A program made the position numbers and the translations under genes. This document shows positions 49,267-58,764 of a stretch of 64,000 nucleotides of DNA, one piece after another. Under the pieces are notes generated by a model that did no database searches, had not been told where the DNA came from, and worked only from the letters and a program-made list of their open reading frames with translations. The stretch is from Poseidonibacter lekithochrous (GTDB lineage: Bacteria > Campylobacterota > Campylobacteria > Campylobacterales > Arcobacteraceae), in the NCBI RefSeq assembly GCF_018861145.1, contig NZ_JAHKQT010000009.1, positions 98,886 through 162,885 on the forward strand, given 5' to 3'. Within the stretch, counting starts at the first letter, position 1; the number at the start of each line of letters is the position of its first letter.

Positions 49267-50331
49267 TTAATGAATTATTTCTGCAATTAATTCAGTAGCA
49301 TAACAACCTTTTGGAAGTGTAAATTTTAGTTCCATCCAGTTTTTATCTTCTTTATAATTACTTTCAACATCTTCAGGAAAAATCCATGCAAATCTTCTTG
49401 CTCCATCTTCACCTGTAGGTGCTTCATACTCTTTTTCAATCTCATAAGCTAAGTCAATAGAGTTTTTAACTCTCTTTCCTGATAAAAGACCAGTAGGTAC
49501 TCTATCTCTATCATAGAATTTATCAGATTCTGTTTCTAAATCTTCTATAGTAAATATTTTACCAAAAGGATAATGAGATAATAAATCACCCGTCATTATT
49601 TTTAATGGATGTTTCTGTTTTTTCATTCTTTTAACAACATCAAGAGGTAAATTTAATTTTTCGTATATTTCTTTTGGTTCAAAAGCATCAACTAATTTTG
49701 AGATTTCAATTCTTTTTGAAAGCCAATTATTAAAAAGATATGATTGATAAGCATTTATATACATTTGCTTAAGATTTCTTCTTTTTTCCTTTAAAGTACC
49801 TTCTATTATAGCTTTACCTTTTTTATAATTGTCACCTTCAATTCCAAATCTTTGGAATCCAAAATAATTGGGCATACCTAAAGTTACAATACTTCCTAAA
49901 GCTGCTTCAATTTTTCTTGAATCTAAAACATTTACTCTTTTTAATCTAACAAAGAATTTATTCCCTTTTAAGTGTCCTACTTTAATTTTATTATTATGAT
50001 AGGTAGTTTCTAAAATTTTTATATTAGGATGATTAAATGTTTTTAACTTTTCTTCATATTGCTTATGAATAGATATAGTTTGAACTGTCATTGCATTTTT
50101 ATCTTTTAATCCTGCATATCCAATATCTCTGCTTTTACAACCTACATATTTTGCTATTATTTCTAAAGCATCCCAAGTTGCTAAATCTTTTTTTCTTATT
50201 TTTAAAATAAGATGTTCACCCTCACCTGAGAATTCGTATAATGGTACTTCAGTTACAACAAAATCATCTTTGTTTTGTTTAAATAGTACATCTATTTTTG
50301 AGTGGTTTAAATACCTTTGTAATTGCTTCAA
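49267..50331 (-). CDS. truD: tRNA pseudouridine(13) synthase
   Basis: 354 residues. The catalytic aspartate is Asp77 in GYAGLKDKNAMTVQ. The insertion (TRUD) domain begins with FGIEGDNYKKGKAIIEG, and NYFGFQRFG, the family signature, is near residue 155. It converts U13 of tRNA-Glu to pseudouridine. It follows thiL by 34 bases, an arrangement common in Campylobacterota. Confidence 0.93.
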   Translation of the reverse strand: MKQLQRYLNHSKIDVLFKQNKDDFVVTEVPLYEFSGEGEHLILKIRKKDLATWDALEIIAKYVGCKSRDIGYAGLKDKNAMTVQTISIHKQYEEKLKTFNHPNIKILETTYHNNKIKVGHLKGNKFFVRLKRVNVLDSRKIEAALGSIVTLGMPNYFGFQRFGIEGDNYKKGKAIIEGTLKEKRRNLKQMYINAYQSYLFNNWLSKRIEISKLVDAFEPKEIYEKLNLPLDVVKRMKKQKHPLKIMTGDLLSHYPFGKIFTIEDLETESDKFYDRDRVPTGLLSGKRVKNSIDLAYEIEKEYEAPTGEDGARRFAWIFPEDVESNYKEDKNWMELKFTLPKGCYATELIAEIIH

Positions 50332-50365
50332 TATATTTCCTTAGATTTTTTATATTTTTTATATT

Positions 50366-51187
50366 TTAAAAATGGTGATTTTTAACTTTTGCTTCGTATT
50401 TGCCTTTTACTGCTTTTGCAAATATATTTAATTTTACTTTATGTTTTTTAGCAATTTTTTCAATTTTTTTTAAATGCTTTTTGTTAAAAGAAAAAAGTAT
50501 TTCATATTCTTCGCCTGAGCTTCCAATATCTTCACTTATATGTTTAAAAAAATCAAAACCAATATTACTTGCTTTTGAAACTCTTTCTAACTCAAAAAAA
50601 AGTCCATCTGAGATATCAAGTGCTGAAGTTACATATTTTGAACTTTCATAAAAAAACTCAGGATTTAACTTTGGTTTAATAAACTTAGAATTTTTACTTA
50701 TCTTTTTACCTTTAAACAATTTTTCTAAATCTTTTTTACAAGTTCCAAGAGTTCCTGTGTAACAAAATAAATCATCTTTTTTTGCAGTTGAACGAAGTAT
50801 TGGACTTTTGGTCTTAGAAATAATTGTAATTGAAATATCAAGTTTATTATTTGATATCGTATCTCCACCAATTATTTCAATACCAAACTCTTTTGCAGCT
50901 TTTTTAAAGCCACTTGATAACTCTTTTAACTCTTTTTTAGAGTAAGTCACTGGAATTGCAACACTAAGTAATGCATACTTAGGAATTGCATTCATAGCTA
51001 TTGCATCAGAAATATTAACTATCATTGATTTATATGCTATTTGTTTTAAAGTAAACCATTTCGTTTTAAAGTGGATGTTTTCAAAAAATGCATCCATAGA
51101 ATACACATGAGAGCCTACAACTGCACCATCATCACCTATAAATTTACTATTTGAAAATTGTTTTATAAAATACTCTTCTTTATTCAT
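50366..51187 (-). CDS. thiL: thiamine-monophosphate kinase
   Basis: 273 residues, shorter than the usual 300-330. N-terminal IGDDGAVV and YSMDAFFENIHF metal-binding strands, VNISDAIAMNA and GGDTISNNKLDISITI are all family features, as is the later ALDISDGLFFELERV. It makes thiamine diphosphate from the monophosphate using ATP. No other thi gene or TPP riboswitch is seen nearby. Confidence 0.9.
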   Translation of the reverse strand: MNKEEYFIKQFSNSKFIGDDGAVVGSHVYSMDAFFENIHFKTKWFTLKQIAYKSMIVNISDAIAMNAIPKYALLSVAIPVTYSKKELKELSSGFKKAAKEFGIEIIGGDTISNNKLDISITIISKTKSPILRSTAKKDDLFCYTGTLGTCKKDLEKLFKGKKISKNSKFIKPKLNPEFFYESSKYVTSALDISDGLFFELERVSKASNIGFDFFKHISEDIGSSGEEYEILFSFNKKHLKKIEKIAKKHKVKLNIFAKAVKGKYEAKVKNHHF

Positions 51188-51250
51188 TCGGAATTATACC
51201 AAATATGAGCAAAATATACACATGTTCATTCTCAAATGATAATTTTTGAT

Positions 51251-51271
51251 ATAGGATATATTTTATCCTAT
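51251..51271. promoter_or_regulatory. operator-like inverted repeat before superoxide reductase
   Basis: ATAGGATA, a 5-base AT loop, and TATCCTAT form a perfect 8-base inverted repeat. It lies directly upstream of a TTTACT-like -35 and the TATAAT box at 51293-51298, so it may bind a redox or metal regulator. Confidence 0.5.
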
Positions 51272-51327
51272 TTACTTTTAGAAAAATTATTGTATAATAT
51301 GGCTTATTTTAAAACTTAGGAGAAAAT

Positions 51328-51714
51328 ATGCCAAAAATTAACAAATACGTTGATATTGATACTGTTGAAAGAGAAGCGAAAAAAGATTTAATTGATAGAC
51401 ATTCACCATTTATTCACTGTGCTGCAACTGCAAAACAAGGTGAGCCATTTGAAGTGACTGTTAAAATGGGTAATGAATATACTCATCCAGATGATTTTGA
51501 TCACTATATTGAATCAATTACATTATTTAATGGTGAAACTAAATTAGCATGTGCTAGTTATGTTCCAGGAACATTAGGAAATGTTAAAGCTCATAATACT
51601 ACTACTTTTACAATTATTCCAACTGGAAAAAAATTAAACTTAGTAGCTCATGGTTACTGTACTAAACACGGTATCTGGGAGTCAACTCCTGTTGAAGTAT
51701 CTGTAGAAGCGTAA
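51328..51714 (+). CDS. superoxide reductase (neelaredoxin type)
   Basis: 128 residues, a class II superoxide reductase with a single iron centre and no desulforedoxin domain. The expected ligands are visible with the family spacing: His25, His53 (YTHPDD), His59 (FDHYI), Cys111 and His114 (GYCTKHGIWE). It reduces superoxide to hydrogen peroxide in the cytoplasm, without making oxygen, useful for a microaerophile. AGGAG lies 8 bases before the ATG. It has its own promoter, an operator-like repeat and a strong terminator. Confidence 0.93.
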   Translation: MPKINKYVDIDTVEREAKKDLIDRHSPFIHCAATAKQGEPFEVTVKMGNEYTHPDDFDHYIESITLFNGETKLACASYVPGTLGNVKAHNTTTFTIIPTGKKLNLVAHGYCTKHGIWESTPVEVSVEA

Positions 51715-51732
51715 GCTTTTCATATCTTTAAT

Positions 51733-51770
51733 AAAAAAGGGGCAAAGATTAATTTCTTTGCCCCTTTTTT
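51733..51770 (+). terminator. strong Rho-independent terminator
   Basis: A 16-base perfect stem (AAAAAAGGGGCAAAGA and its complement) with a 6-base loop, ending in a run of T. It ends the superoxide reductase transcript and is the clearest terminator in the window. Confidence 0.93.
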
Positions 51771-51843
51771 TATCTCTCATATTAACACATAATTAACTAC
51801 TTTTTTATATACTTCAACTAATACAATTAAAAAAGGAAATATC

Positions 51844-52947
51844 ATGTTAAAAAAATTTCTAACTTTATTTACTTTTATGCTTTTAAGTCTATCTGTACTT
51901 AATGCTCAAGAAAATAAAATGTTCCAATCAGTAAAACCTTCAGAGGCAACATTAGTTAAAAATGATTCAAGTAAGCAGTTTTGTAACGTATGTGGAATGC
52001 ACTTAACAAAATTTTATAAAACAAATCATGCAACAACATTTAAAAATGGACATAAAGAACAATATTGTTCAATTCATTGTCAAGCACAAATACATAATGA
52101 TCATGAAAATAAGATTAAAAAAATTGAAGTAGTTGATACAAATACTTTAAAATTCATTTCTGCTAATACGGCTACTTATGTACTTGGCTCTTCTAAAAAA
52201 GGAACAATGAGTCCTGTTAGTAAATATGCATTTGATAAAAAAGAAGATGCTTTATCTTTTCAAAAAAACTTTGGTGGAGAAATACATACTTTTGAAGAAA
52301 CATTAAAAATTGCAAAGGATTCATTATCTAAGGATACTGCAACAGTTAGTAAAAAAAGAGTTACAATGGCAAAAAAGGGTAAAAAAATCTATTCCTCAAT
52401 ATGTAAACAAGATAAACTTCCTGAGTTTAATTCCGTTGGAGAAAGTAAACAATATATAATCGACAATAAATTATGTAAAAAATTAAAACCCAATATGCAA
52501 CAAGCAGTAGCTATTTATTTATATGATCCAATATTAGCAGCAAATAAAAATAAAATGATAAAAGTACCAAAAGATGCTAAATGTCCAGTATGTGGAATGT
52601 TTGTAGCAAAATATCCAAAGTGGGTAGCACAAATAGATGTAGAACAAAAACACTCACACTACTTTGATGGGGTAAAAGATATGATGAAGTTTTATTTTAA
52701 TCCATCAAAATTTAAACATAATCATAAAGTAGAGGATATTTCAAAGATGCTTGTAACTGATTATTATACTTTAAATGCTATTGATGCAAAGAGTGCTTTT
52801 TATGTATTAGGTTCAAATATCTATGGACCAATGGGAGAAGAATTAATTCCATTTAGAACAAAAAAAGAAGCAGAAGATTTTTCTAAAAGTCATTTTGGGA
52901 AAAAAGTATTAAAATTTGAAGATATAAAAGAAAACCTTTTATATTAG
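51844..52947 (+). CDS. exported tandem NosL-like protein
   Basis: 367 residues with a signal peptide (about 1-21). Two NosL-type domains each carry a CxxCGM copper-binding motif: CNVCGM at 47-52 and CPVCGM at 247-252. Both halves also contain the YVLGS... GPM/GTMS pattern. Between them (about 178-235) is a linker with Cys187 and Cys211 that resembles a cytochrome-c-like region without CxxCH. NosL delivers copper to nitrous oxide reductase, but no nosZ is in the window. AAAGGA precedes the start. It is a single gene with its own terminator. Confidence 0.78.
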   Translation: MLKKFLTLFTFMLLSLSVLNAQENKMFQSVKPSEATLVKNDSSKQFCNVCGMHLTKFYKTNHATTFKNGHKEQYCSIHCQAQIHNDHENKIKKIEVVDTNTLKFISANTATYVLGSSKKGTMSPVSKYAFDKKEDALSFQKNFGGEIHTFEETLKIAKDSLSKDTATVSKKRVTMAKKGKKIYSSICKQDKLPEFNSVGESKQYIIDNKLCKKLKPNMQQAVAIYLYDPILAANKNKMIKVPKDAKCPVCGMFVAKYPKWVAQIDVEQKHSHYFDGVKDMMKFYFNPSKFKHNHKVEDISKMLVTDYYTLNAIDAKSAFYVLGSNIYGPMGEELIPFRTKKEAEDFSKSHFGKKVLKFEDIKENLLY

Positions 52948-52956
52948 AGAATAAAG

Positions 52957-52978
52957 CAATACGAAGTAATTCGTATTG
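52957..52978. terminator. hairpin after NosL-like gene
   Basis: CAATACGAA and TTCGTATTG with loop GTAA, between the convergent NosL-like and ppnP genes. The stem is good but the T tract is short, so termination is probable rather than certain. Confidence 0.6.
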
Positions 52979-53001
52979 TCTTATAACAAAGTTAAATTAA
53001 T

Positions 53002-53319
53002 TTATCTAATTTTTACAAAAGAACAACAATAGTCAACTAAAGTATGAACTCTTAATTTAAATTTAGAATTTGCAGGAACTTCAAATGTTGCAGGTCCTTT
53101 ATATAAAACCCATTCTTGAGCAGGTAAAAGTACTTCTAATTCACCTCTTTGAATATCCATAATCTCTTTGTGAACTGTATTTAATTCATATTCACCTGGT
53201 AACATAATACCTAATGTTTTTCTAGAACCATCATCAAATTCAATACTTCTACTTGTAATATTCCCTTCAAAAAGAACACTTGCAGCTTTTGCGATAGAAA
53301 CATTATTAAATTCTGCCAT
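53002..53319 (-). CDS. ppnP: pyrimidine/purine nucleoside phosphorylase
   Basis: 105 residues, the small cupin-fold PpnP (formerly DUF1255/YaiE) family. GNITSRSIEFDDGSRKTLGIMLPGEYEL and the GPATFEVPANSKFKLRV barrel strands are conserved. It splits nucleosides with phosphate to give base and ribose 1-phosphate. It is a single leftward gene. Confidence 0.92.
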   Translation of the reverse strand: MAEFNNVSIAKAASVLFEGNITSRSIEFDDGSRKTLGIMLPGEYELNTVHKEIMDIQRGELEVLLPAQEWVLYKGPATFEVPANSKFKLRVHTLVDYCCSFVKIR

Positions 53320-53434
53320 ATAACTTCCTTACATAATTATTTTATAAATTATATCATAAAATTTATTTGGTTTTATTGAAGCAAAAGGCTAGTTCTTTTT
53401 AGATATAATTGCTAAAAATTAAATAAGGATATTT

Positions 53435-53689
53435 ATGACTATTCAAGATGAATTAGCCTCTTTACTAAAAAATGATGTATTAATTGAAATAGAAGATTAT
53501 ATTGATGAACTATTCGAAATTATTGCTTCAAAAAAAGAAGATGAAAGAACAAAAGAAGAGCTAGCTTCAATGCAAGAAATGAGAGAAGATTTTAATGATA
53601 TGTTAAAAGACCTAGATGCAGGTGAAATAGATGAAGAAGAAGCTAAAGAAATTATGGAAGAAATAAATGAGATGAGAAAAGAGGACTAA
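53435..53689 (+). CDS. small acidic conserved protein upstream of recO
   Basis: 84 residues, strongly acidic and helical, with no cysteine and with a Glu/Asp-rich C-terminal half (DAGEIDEEEAKEIMEEINEM). It looks like a coiled-coil helper protein. I do not recognise a named family, though similar small genes precede recO in relatives. AAGGA lies 7 bases before the ATG. It is 8 bases upstream of recO, so it is likely co-translated. Confidence 0.7.
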   Translation: MTIQDELASLLKNDVLIEIEDYIDELFEIIASKKEDERTKEELASMQEMREDFNDMLKDLDAGEIDEEEAKEIMEEINEMRKED

Positions 53690-53697
53690 AACTTTTT

Positions 53698-54312
53698 ATG
53701 CAAGGTTATATAATAGATATAAAACCTGTAAAAGACGATGATCTAATAGTATCAATACTCACAGAAACATCTATTTTAACTACTTATAGGTTCTATGGTG
53801 CAAGGCACTCAAATATAAATATAGGCTATAAAATAGATTTTGAATTAGAAGATACTAGATCAACCATACCTCGGCTTAAAGATGTAATACAACTTGGATT
53901 TCAATGGATTTTAGACTATGAAAAGATGTATTGTTGGCAAAGATTTGTAAAACAGTTTTATCCTCACTTAAAAGAATTAGAAGAAATTGATGCTTTTTAT
54001 TTCTATAATCTTGATAATTTAGTTCATATTATGATTAAACAAAATGCTCTAAGAGCTATATGTGAATCATACATATCAATTTTAGAATATGAAGGAAGAC
54101 TTCACACTAATTATGAATGCTTAATATGTGAAAATAAAATCTTAGAAAATATATCTTTAGTTAGAGGTTTTTTACCTGTTCATGCTAAATGTACTTATTC
54201 TAAGGTATTCGAATTAAAAAAGATTAAAGAGTTATTTGAAGAGAAAAAGTTAATAAACTTAACAGATGAAGAAGTTGAGTATTTGTGGGATATAATTTTA
54301 CAAGGATTATAA
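53698..54312 (+). CDS. recO: DNA repair protein RecO (Campylobacterota form)
   Basis: 204 residues, short for RecO. The N-terminal OB fold (MQGYIIDIKPVKDDDLIVSILTE) and a C-terminal helical part with a zinc-finger-like CLICENK...HAKC are visible, which fits the epsilon-type RecO that assists RecR in loading RecA. The start is 8 bases after the acidic small gene. Convergent with the HDOD gene. Confidence 0.8.
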   Translation: MQGYIIDIKPVKDDDLIVSILTETSILTTYRFYGARHSNINIGYKIDFELEDTRSTIPRLKDVIQLGFQWILDYEKMYCWQRFVKQFYPHLKELEEIDAFYFYNLDNLVHIMIKQNALRAICESYISILEYEGRLHTNYECLICENKILENISLVRGFLPVHAKCTYSKVFELKKIKELFEEKKLINLTDEEVEYLWDIILQGL

Positions 54313-54331
54313 AATAAACTATTAGACTTTA

Positions 54332-55150
54332 TTATTCGTCTAATAATCTATCTTGTAATTTTTCAATCGCTTTTTCTAAAGCTTTTACATCTAAACCATA
54401 TTTTGTAGCTTTAACAATAGCTTTTTCAGTATTATCATCACTTAATGGATTAGATATATCACAGGCTGTTTTAATTACATCAAGAATTTGAGCTTTTTGT
54501 TTAATATCATTAGAACATTTTGAAATATCATCAACAAATTCAATTAACTCAACTAAATTTTCACTTAATTTCCAATGTCTAAATATTTTTGCTGTAATTT
54601 CAGAAGTAGTAAGACCTACTATTTCTTTTTCTGCAACACAAAAAGATGAACCTGAAGAAATTAATGTCTTAAATTCTTCAGTCTTTTTTTCACTAGTAAT
54701 TATATCTGCTAAAATAAACTTTCCTGTTTCTTGTAATAAAACAGGAAGTAAGAGTTCATTCTTTAAATCAACATCAACATGCGATAGCCATAAACTTACA
54801 AGTGTTGAAGAAAGATTTGAAGCTCTCATAAAATCATCACTAGAAATACTATATGGCTCTAGATTAGTATTTAAAAGATTTTGAACAGTCCCACCAATTG
54901 CAATAGAAATTGTAAAATTAATTCCTAACAAGCCAATAGCACGACTTGGTGTTTCAACTTTTGATCTAAATCCAAACATTGCTGAATTTGATATTTTAAG
55001 TAAAGTTGAAATAATTAATGCATCTTTTTCAATTATTTGTAATAATTCAAAAGTTTCTTTATCAAACTTTTTCCTAAACTCTTCAATTTCTATAATAGTT
55101 TTAGGTAAAGGAGGTAAAGACTCAATCTTCTCTAATATATTAGCAGACAT
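54332..55150 (-). CDS. HDOD-domain signalling protein
   Basis: 272 residues, consisting almost entirely of an HDOD domain (LPPLPKTIIEIEEFRK; KISNSAMFGFRSKVETPSRAIGLLGI). HDOD domains are non-catalytic relatives of HD phosphohydrolases and act in signal output, often with cyclic di-GMP or chemotaxis circuits. No fused response regulator or GGDEF domain is present. It is a single leftward gene and its end lies in a short inverted repeat (54320-54345). Confidence 0.85.
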   Translation of the reverse strand: MSANILEKIESLPPLPKTIIEIEEFRKKFDKETFELLQIIEKDALIISTLLKISNSAMFGFRSKVETPSRAIGLLGINFTISIAIGGTVQNLLNTNLEPYSISSDDFMRASNLSSTLVSLWLSHVDVDLKNELLLPVLLQETGKFILADIITSEKKTEEFKTLISSGSSFCVAEKEIVGLTTSEITAKIFRHWKLSENLVELIEFVDDISKCSNDIKQKAQILDVIKTACDISNPLSDDNTEKAIVKATKYGLDVKALEKAIEKLQDRLLDE

Positions 55151-55235
55151 GTGACTCCTATAATTGTTGTTATTTTTTAATTATAACTAAATATTTATCA
55201 ATAGATAATAAATTATTTAAAGTTAAAGCTAGAAT

Positions 55236-56339
55236 TTATGTATTAAATCTAAAGTGCATAATATCACCATCTCTAACAACATAATCTTTACCTTCTAATC
55301 TTAACTTACCAGCTTCTTTTGCTTTAGCTTCTCCACCTAGAGAAACAAAATCTTCATATGCTATAACTTCTGCTTTAATAAAACCTTTTTCGAAATCATT
55401 ATGAATTACAGCTGCTGCTTGTGGTGCTTTTGTCTCTTTTTTAATAGTCCAAGCTCTTACCTCAACTTTACCTGCTGTAAAGTACGATTGTAGACCTAAT
55501 TTATCAAAAGCATGATGAATAATTTGTTCTAATCCTGATTCTTCTACTCCAAGGTCAGTTAAAAACTCTTGAGCCTCATCATCATCTAACCCAACTAACT
55601 CTTCTTCAATTTTTGCACATAATACAATTACATCAGCATTTATTGCACTTGCATGTTTTTTTACTAAATCTACATATTTATTTCCACCATCAGCTAATGA
55701 ATCTTCATCAACATTTGTTCCATAAATAATATTTTTATTTGATAATAATCTTAATTCTCTATCTAAGTCAATAAAATTTTCATCATCTCTATCTTCAAAT
55801 GAACTAGCTGGCTTTAAATCTTCTAAATGCGCCAATAATGCTTGTGCAATAGGTAATTTAGCAGCTGCAATTTTATCAAATTTAGATTCTTTTTTAAGTT
55901 TTTCACATTTCTTTTCAACTTGTGAAATATCTGCATAGATTAATTCTGTTTCTATAATTTCTATATCTCTTAAAGGATCAATATCTCCTTCAACATGAAC
56001 AATATTTTCATCTTCAAAACATCTTACCATATGTAAAATAACTTCAACTTCTCTAATATTAGATAAAAATTGATTTCCTAAGCCCTCACCTTTTGATGCG
56101 CCTTTTACTAAACCTGCAATATCAACAAAATCTATTGTCGAATGTTGTATTTTATCTGGATTAACAATCTTAGCTAATGCATCTAATCTTTTATCAGGTA
56201 CTGGAACAACTGCTTTATTTGGTTCAATAGTACAAAATGGATAATTTTGTGCCTCTGCATTTTGTGCTTTTGTTAACGCATTAAACGTTGTCGACTTTCC
56301 TATATTTGGTAATCCTACGATTCCTACACCTAATCCCAT
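55236..56339 (-). CDS. ychF: redox-regulated ATPase YchF
   Basis: 367 residues, Obg-family P-loop protein. G1 is GLPNIGKST, G3 VDIAGLVKGASKGEGLG, and the TGS-like C-terminal domain ends MHFRFNT. YchF/Ola1 hydrolyses ATP rather than GTP and binds ribosomes. It is the last core gene before the accessory region; the integrase gene diverges from it. Confidence 0.95.
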   Translation of the reverse strand: MGLGVGIVGLPNIGKSTTFNALTKAQNAEAQNYPFCTIEPNKAVVPVPDKRLDALAKIVNPDKIQHSTIDFVDIAGLVKGASKGEGLGNQFLSNIREVEVILHMVRCFEDENIVHVEGDIDPLRDIEIIETELIYADISQVEKKCEKLKKESKFDKIAAAKLPIAQALLAHLEDLKPASSFEDRDDENFIDLDRELRLLSNKNIIYGTNVDEDSLADGGNKYVDLVKKHASAINADVIVLCAKIEEELVGLDDDEAQEFLTDLGVEESGLEQIIHHAFDKLGLQSYFTAGKVEVRAWTIKKETKAPQAAAVIHNDFEKGFIKAEVIAYEDFVSLGGEAKAKEAGKLRLEGKDYVVRDGDIMHFRFNT

Positions 56340-56488
56340 TGCTAACCTTTAGTATTTATTTATAAGTATTCTACAATAACCATCAACACATGATTTTAAA
56401 GGGATTCTTATGATTTTACATTGTATAATCAATCATCAATATTTAGCAATATTTCTCAAATCATAAGGACTATTCAAGGACTAAAACA

Positions 56489-57607
56489 ATGACAAATTAT
56501 AAAATACAATCAAAAAGAATCCCTACAAATGAAGAAGGTATTTTTTATAAACGCATTATAAACGATAATGGCAAAGAAATAGATAAAATTTATCTTATTA
56601 GATATAGAAATGATGAAAAAGATAAATTAAAAACAATAGGAAAATACTCACAAGGAATAAGAATAAATTATTGTAAACAAATAAGAAATGAAATACTTAT
56701 GAAATTAAGATTAGGAGAAGAACCTCCTGTAATTGCAAAAAAGAAAAAGAAAAAGACCATAATACTTGATGATTTTGCAGAAATATATTTTAAGGAGAAA
56801 GAGTTAGAGGTCAAAGACATTCAAAAAATAAAAAGAACTTATCAAATACACATACAACCATTTTTAGGTAAGTATTCTGTAGATGACATAACTTCAGATC
56901 AGATTAAAGAACTTCAAAAGATAAAAAATGAATCCCTTGCACAACGTACAGTAAATGCACTAGTACAAATTATTGGTGCCATTTATAATATAGCAATACA
57001 AAAAGACTTATTTAAAAATAATAATCCAGTTGATAAAAGTATTAAAAGAGTTAATGTTGATAACAAAAGAGAAAAATATCTCACATTAGATGAAATTACA
57101 ATACTTTTAAAAGAAGTAGAAAATATCGATCATCTAAATCTTTTTACACAACTTGCATTACAAACAGGAGGAAGAATGGGTACTATTATGTCTATTAAAA
57201 AAAAAGATGTTCAACTTGATACAAATACAGTTCAACTAAAAGACCATAAGAACAATTCAACATATTTGGGTTTTTATAATGATGATCTTAAAAACTTATT
57301 AGCAAATCGAATTAAAAATATTCATGCTAATGATAAAATTATAGAAAAAGGACAACAAGGTATACAACAAAGACTTACAAAAATATACAATAAACATTTT
57401 AATATAGGCCTCGAAAAGGATGACAGAAAAAATAGAGTGGTTACCCATACACTAAGACATACTTTTGCAAGTCATTTAGCAATCAAAGGAACTCCTATTT
57501 ATACTATTCAAAAATTAATGAATCATAAGGATATAACAATGACATTGAGATATGCAAAGTTAGCACCTGACAGTGGAAAAGAAATGGTATTAGGATTATA
57601 CAATTGA
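56489..57607 (+). CDS. tyrosine-type integrase
   Basis: 372 residues. An Arm-type N-terminus with a basic stretch (84-89), a core-binding SAM-like domain (about 92-178) and a catalytic domain (about 196-372). The catalytic residues are visible: Arg229 (TGGRMGT), His320 and Arg323 (HTLRH), His346 (MNHKD) and Tyr355 (RYAKL). It would integrate or excise a mobile island. It sits 149 bases from the ychF start, so the left element border is probably in that gap. I could not find a matching att repeat or a tRNA target. Confidence 0.92.
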   Translation: MTNYKIQSKRIPTNEEGIFYKRIINDNGKEIDKIYLIRYRNDEKDKLKTIGKYSQGIRINYCKQIRNEILMKLRLGEEPPVIAKKKKKKTIILDDFAEIYFKEKELEVKDIQKIKRTYQIHIQPFLGKYSVDDITSDQIKELQKIKNESLAQRTVNALVQIIGAIYNIAIQKDLFKNNNPVDKSIKRVNVDNKREKYLTLDEITILLKEVENIDHLNLFTQLALQTGGRMGTIMSIKKKDVQLDTNTVQLKDHKNNSTYLGFYNDDLKNLLANRIKNIHANDKIIEKGQQGIQQRLTKIYNKHFNIGLEKDDRKNRVVTHTLRHTFASHLAIKGTPIYTIQKLMNHKDITMTLRYAKLAPDSGKEMVLGLYN

Positions 57608-57844
57608 ATATAGAACATATGATTAAATAAATATAATAGGACTGAAAACATCCATCTTACTAGATCATAAACAAATTAAATCTATAAAATTTATAATATG
57701 ACTTGATAAACTTATTCATTATTGAGTATAAAGTTTATGACAAATATCAAATAACATATAATAGTCTCTAAAAAACTACAAAATGTAATTAATCAGCATA
57801 TTATAAATTTTGAAGAAGCTATTTCTTATCTATTAATTTCAGTA

Positions 57845-58759
57845 TTATATACAAGAATTATTATTCAAATCATCGTGATATTCTCTTCTGAAGGCAAAAA
57901 ATTCTTTAACTGATTCATGATTCAATTCAAGATCTTTATATTTAAAATCGTAAAGATCTTTATATTTATAATTAAATTTAATAACACAGATATCTTTAAT
58001 ATTTTCAAGTTCTTCAATTGATATATTAGTACAAGAAGGAATCTTTCTTTTTAAATCAACAATTGAAGCCATTAAGAATACCTGTCTAACTTTAATATTA
58101 TCATTATTATTTCCTAAATATTTAAAAATATTAGTAAGATGTAATATTGCATAAATATACTTTTCAATAAGAGTATCGTTCTTGTAACTAAGTCTTAGAT
58201 ATTTTTCTAACAAAAGTTCAATTGCCTTTTTATCAGCATCTAATTCAATATTTGTTTCAATTAGAGAATGTTTTTTACTGCATAATTTAAAAGAATTTCT
58301 AAACAATAAATCAACTGCCTTTTTAGCTTCTTCAAATTCAATATTTTTTTCTCTGAACTTATTTTTTATTATTAAATGATTTCCTTTAGCATGAAATAAT
58401 TCATGTAAAATTATAAATTCAATTATAAAACCTATCATCAAATTTAGTGTGTTATTATACAGTTTTTCATTAACACTTTTAAAAATTAAACTATCTCTTC
58501 TTTTAGAGTTTTCATATAAATAATAAACAATATATGTAATAAAATGTTTATTAATTTTAATTTCGTTTTTCTGATAATAAATATTTGTTATATCTTTTGA
58601 ATATCCTAAACTCAATTTTATATTTTTAGGCTCTCTAATAATTTTTTTATATATTTCAAAATTTTCTCTTATACTTTTATATAATTCTCTCCAATATGAA
58701 ACATCTAAACTATTTTCAAATTTTTCAAGCTCTTCTAGTGTAACTATTCTTTTAATCAT
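57845..58759 (-). CDS. HExxH metalloprotease-like protein paired with WYL gene
   Basis: 304 residues, no signal peptide. The zinc motif is HELFH at 119-123, and a probable third ligand is Glu172 in ELDADKKAIELL, a gluzincin pattern like ImmA/IrrE (M78) proteases, although overall similarity is limited. The surrounding helices are amphipathic. It follows the WYL gene by 5 bases and is very likely co-translated. ImmA-like proteases cleave repressors to switch on mobile elements or defence genes; a similar role is possible here. Confidence 0.65.
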   Translation of the reverse strand: MIKRIVTLEELEKFENSLDVSYWRELYKSIRENFEIYKKIIREPKNIKLSLGYSKDITNIYYQKNEIKINKHFITYIVYYLYENSKRRDSLIFKSVNEKLYNNTLNLMIGFIIEFIILHELFHAKGNHLIIKNKFREKNIEFEEAKKAVDLLFRNSFKLCSKKHSLIETNIELDADKKAIELLLEKYLRLSYKNDTLIEKYIYAILHLTNIFKYLGNNNDNIKVRQVFLMASIVDLKRKIPSCTNISIEELENIKDICVIKFNYKYKDLYDFKYKDLELNHESVKEFFAFRREYHDDLNNNSCI

Positions 58760-58764
58760 ATAAA

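Noticed and set aside
56340..56488. Search for an integrase attachment repeat between ychF and the integrase
   Set aside because: No repeat of useful length could be matched by eye with the far side of the island, so no att site is reported.
57608..57844. Gap between the integrase and the metalloprotease gene
   Set aside because: AT-rich with stops in all frames and no clear hairpin; I see nothing that can be supported in it.
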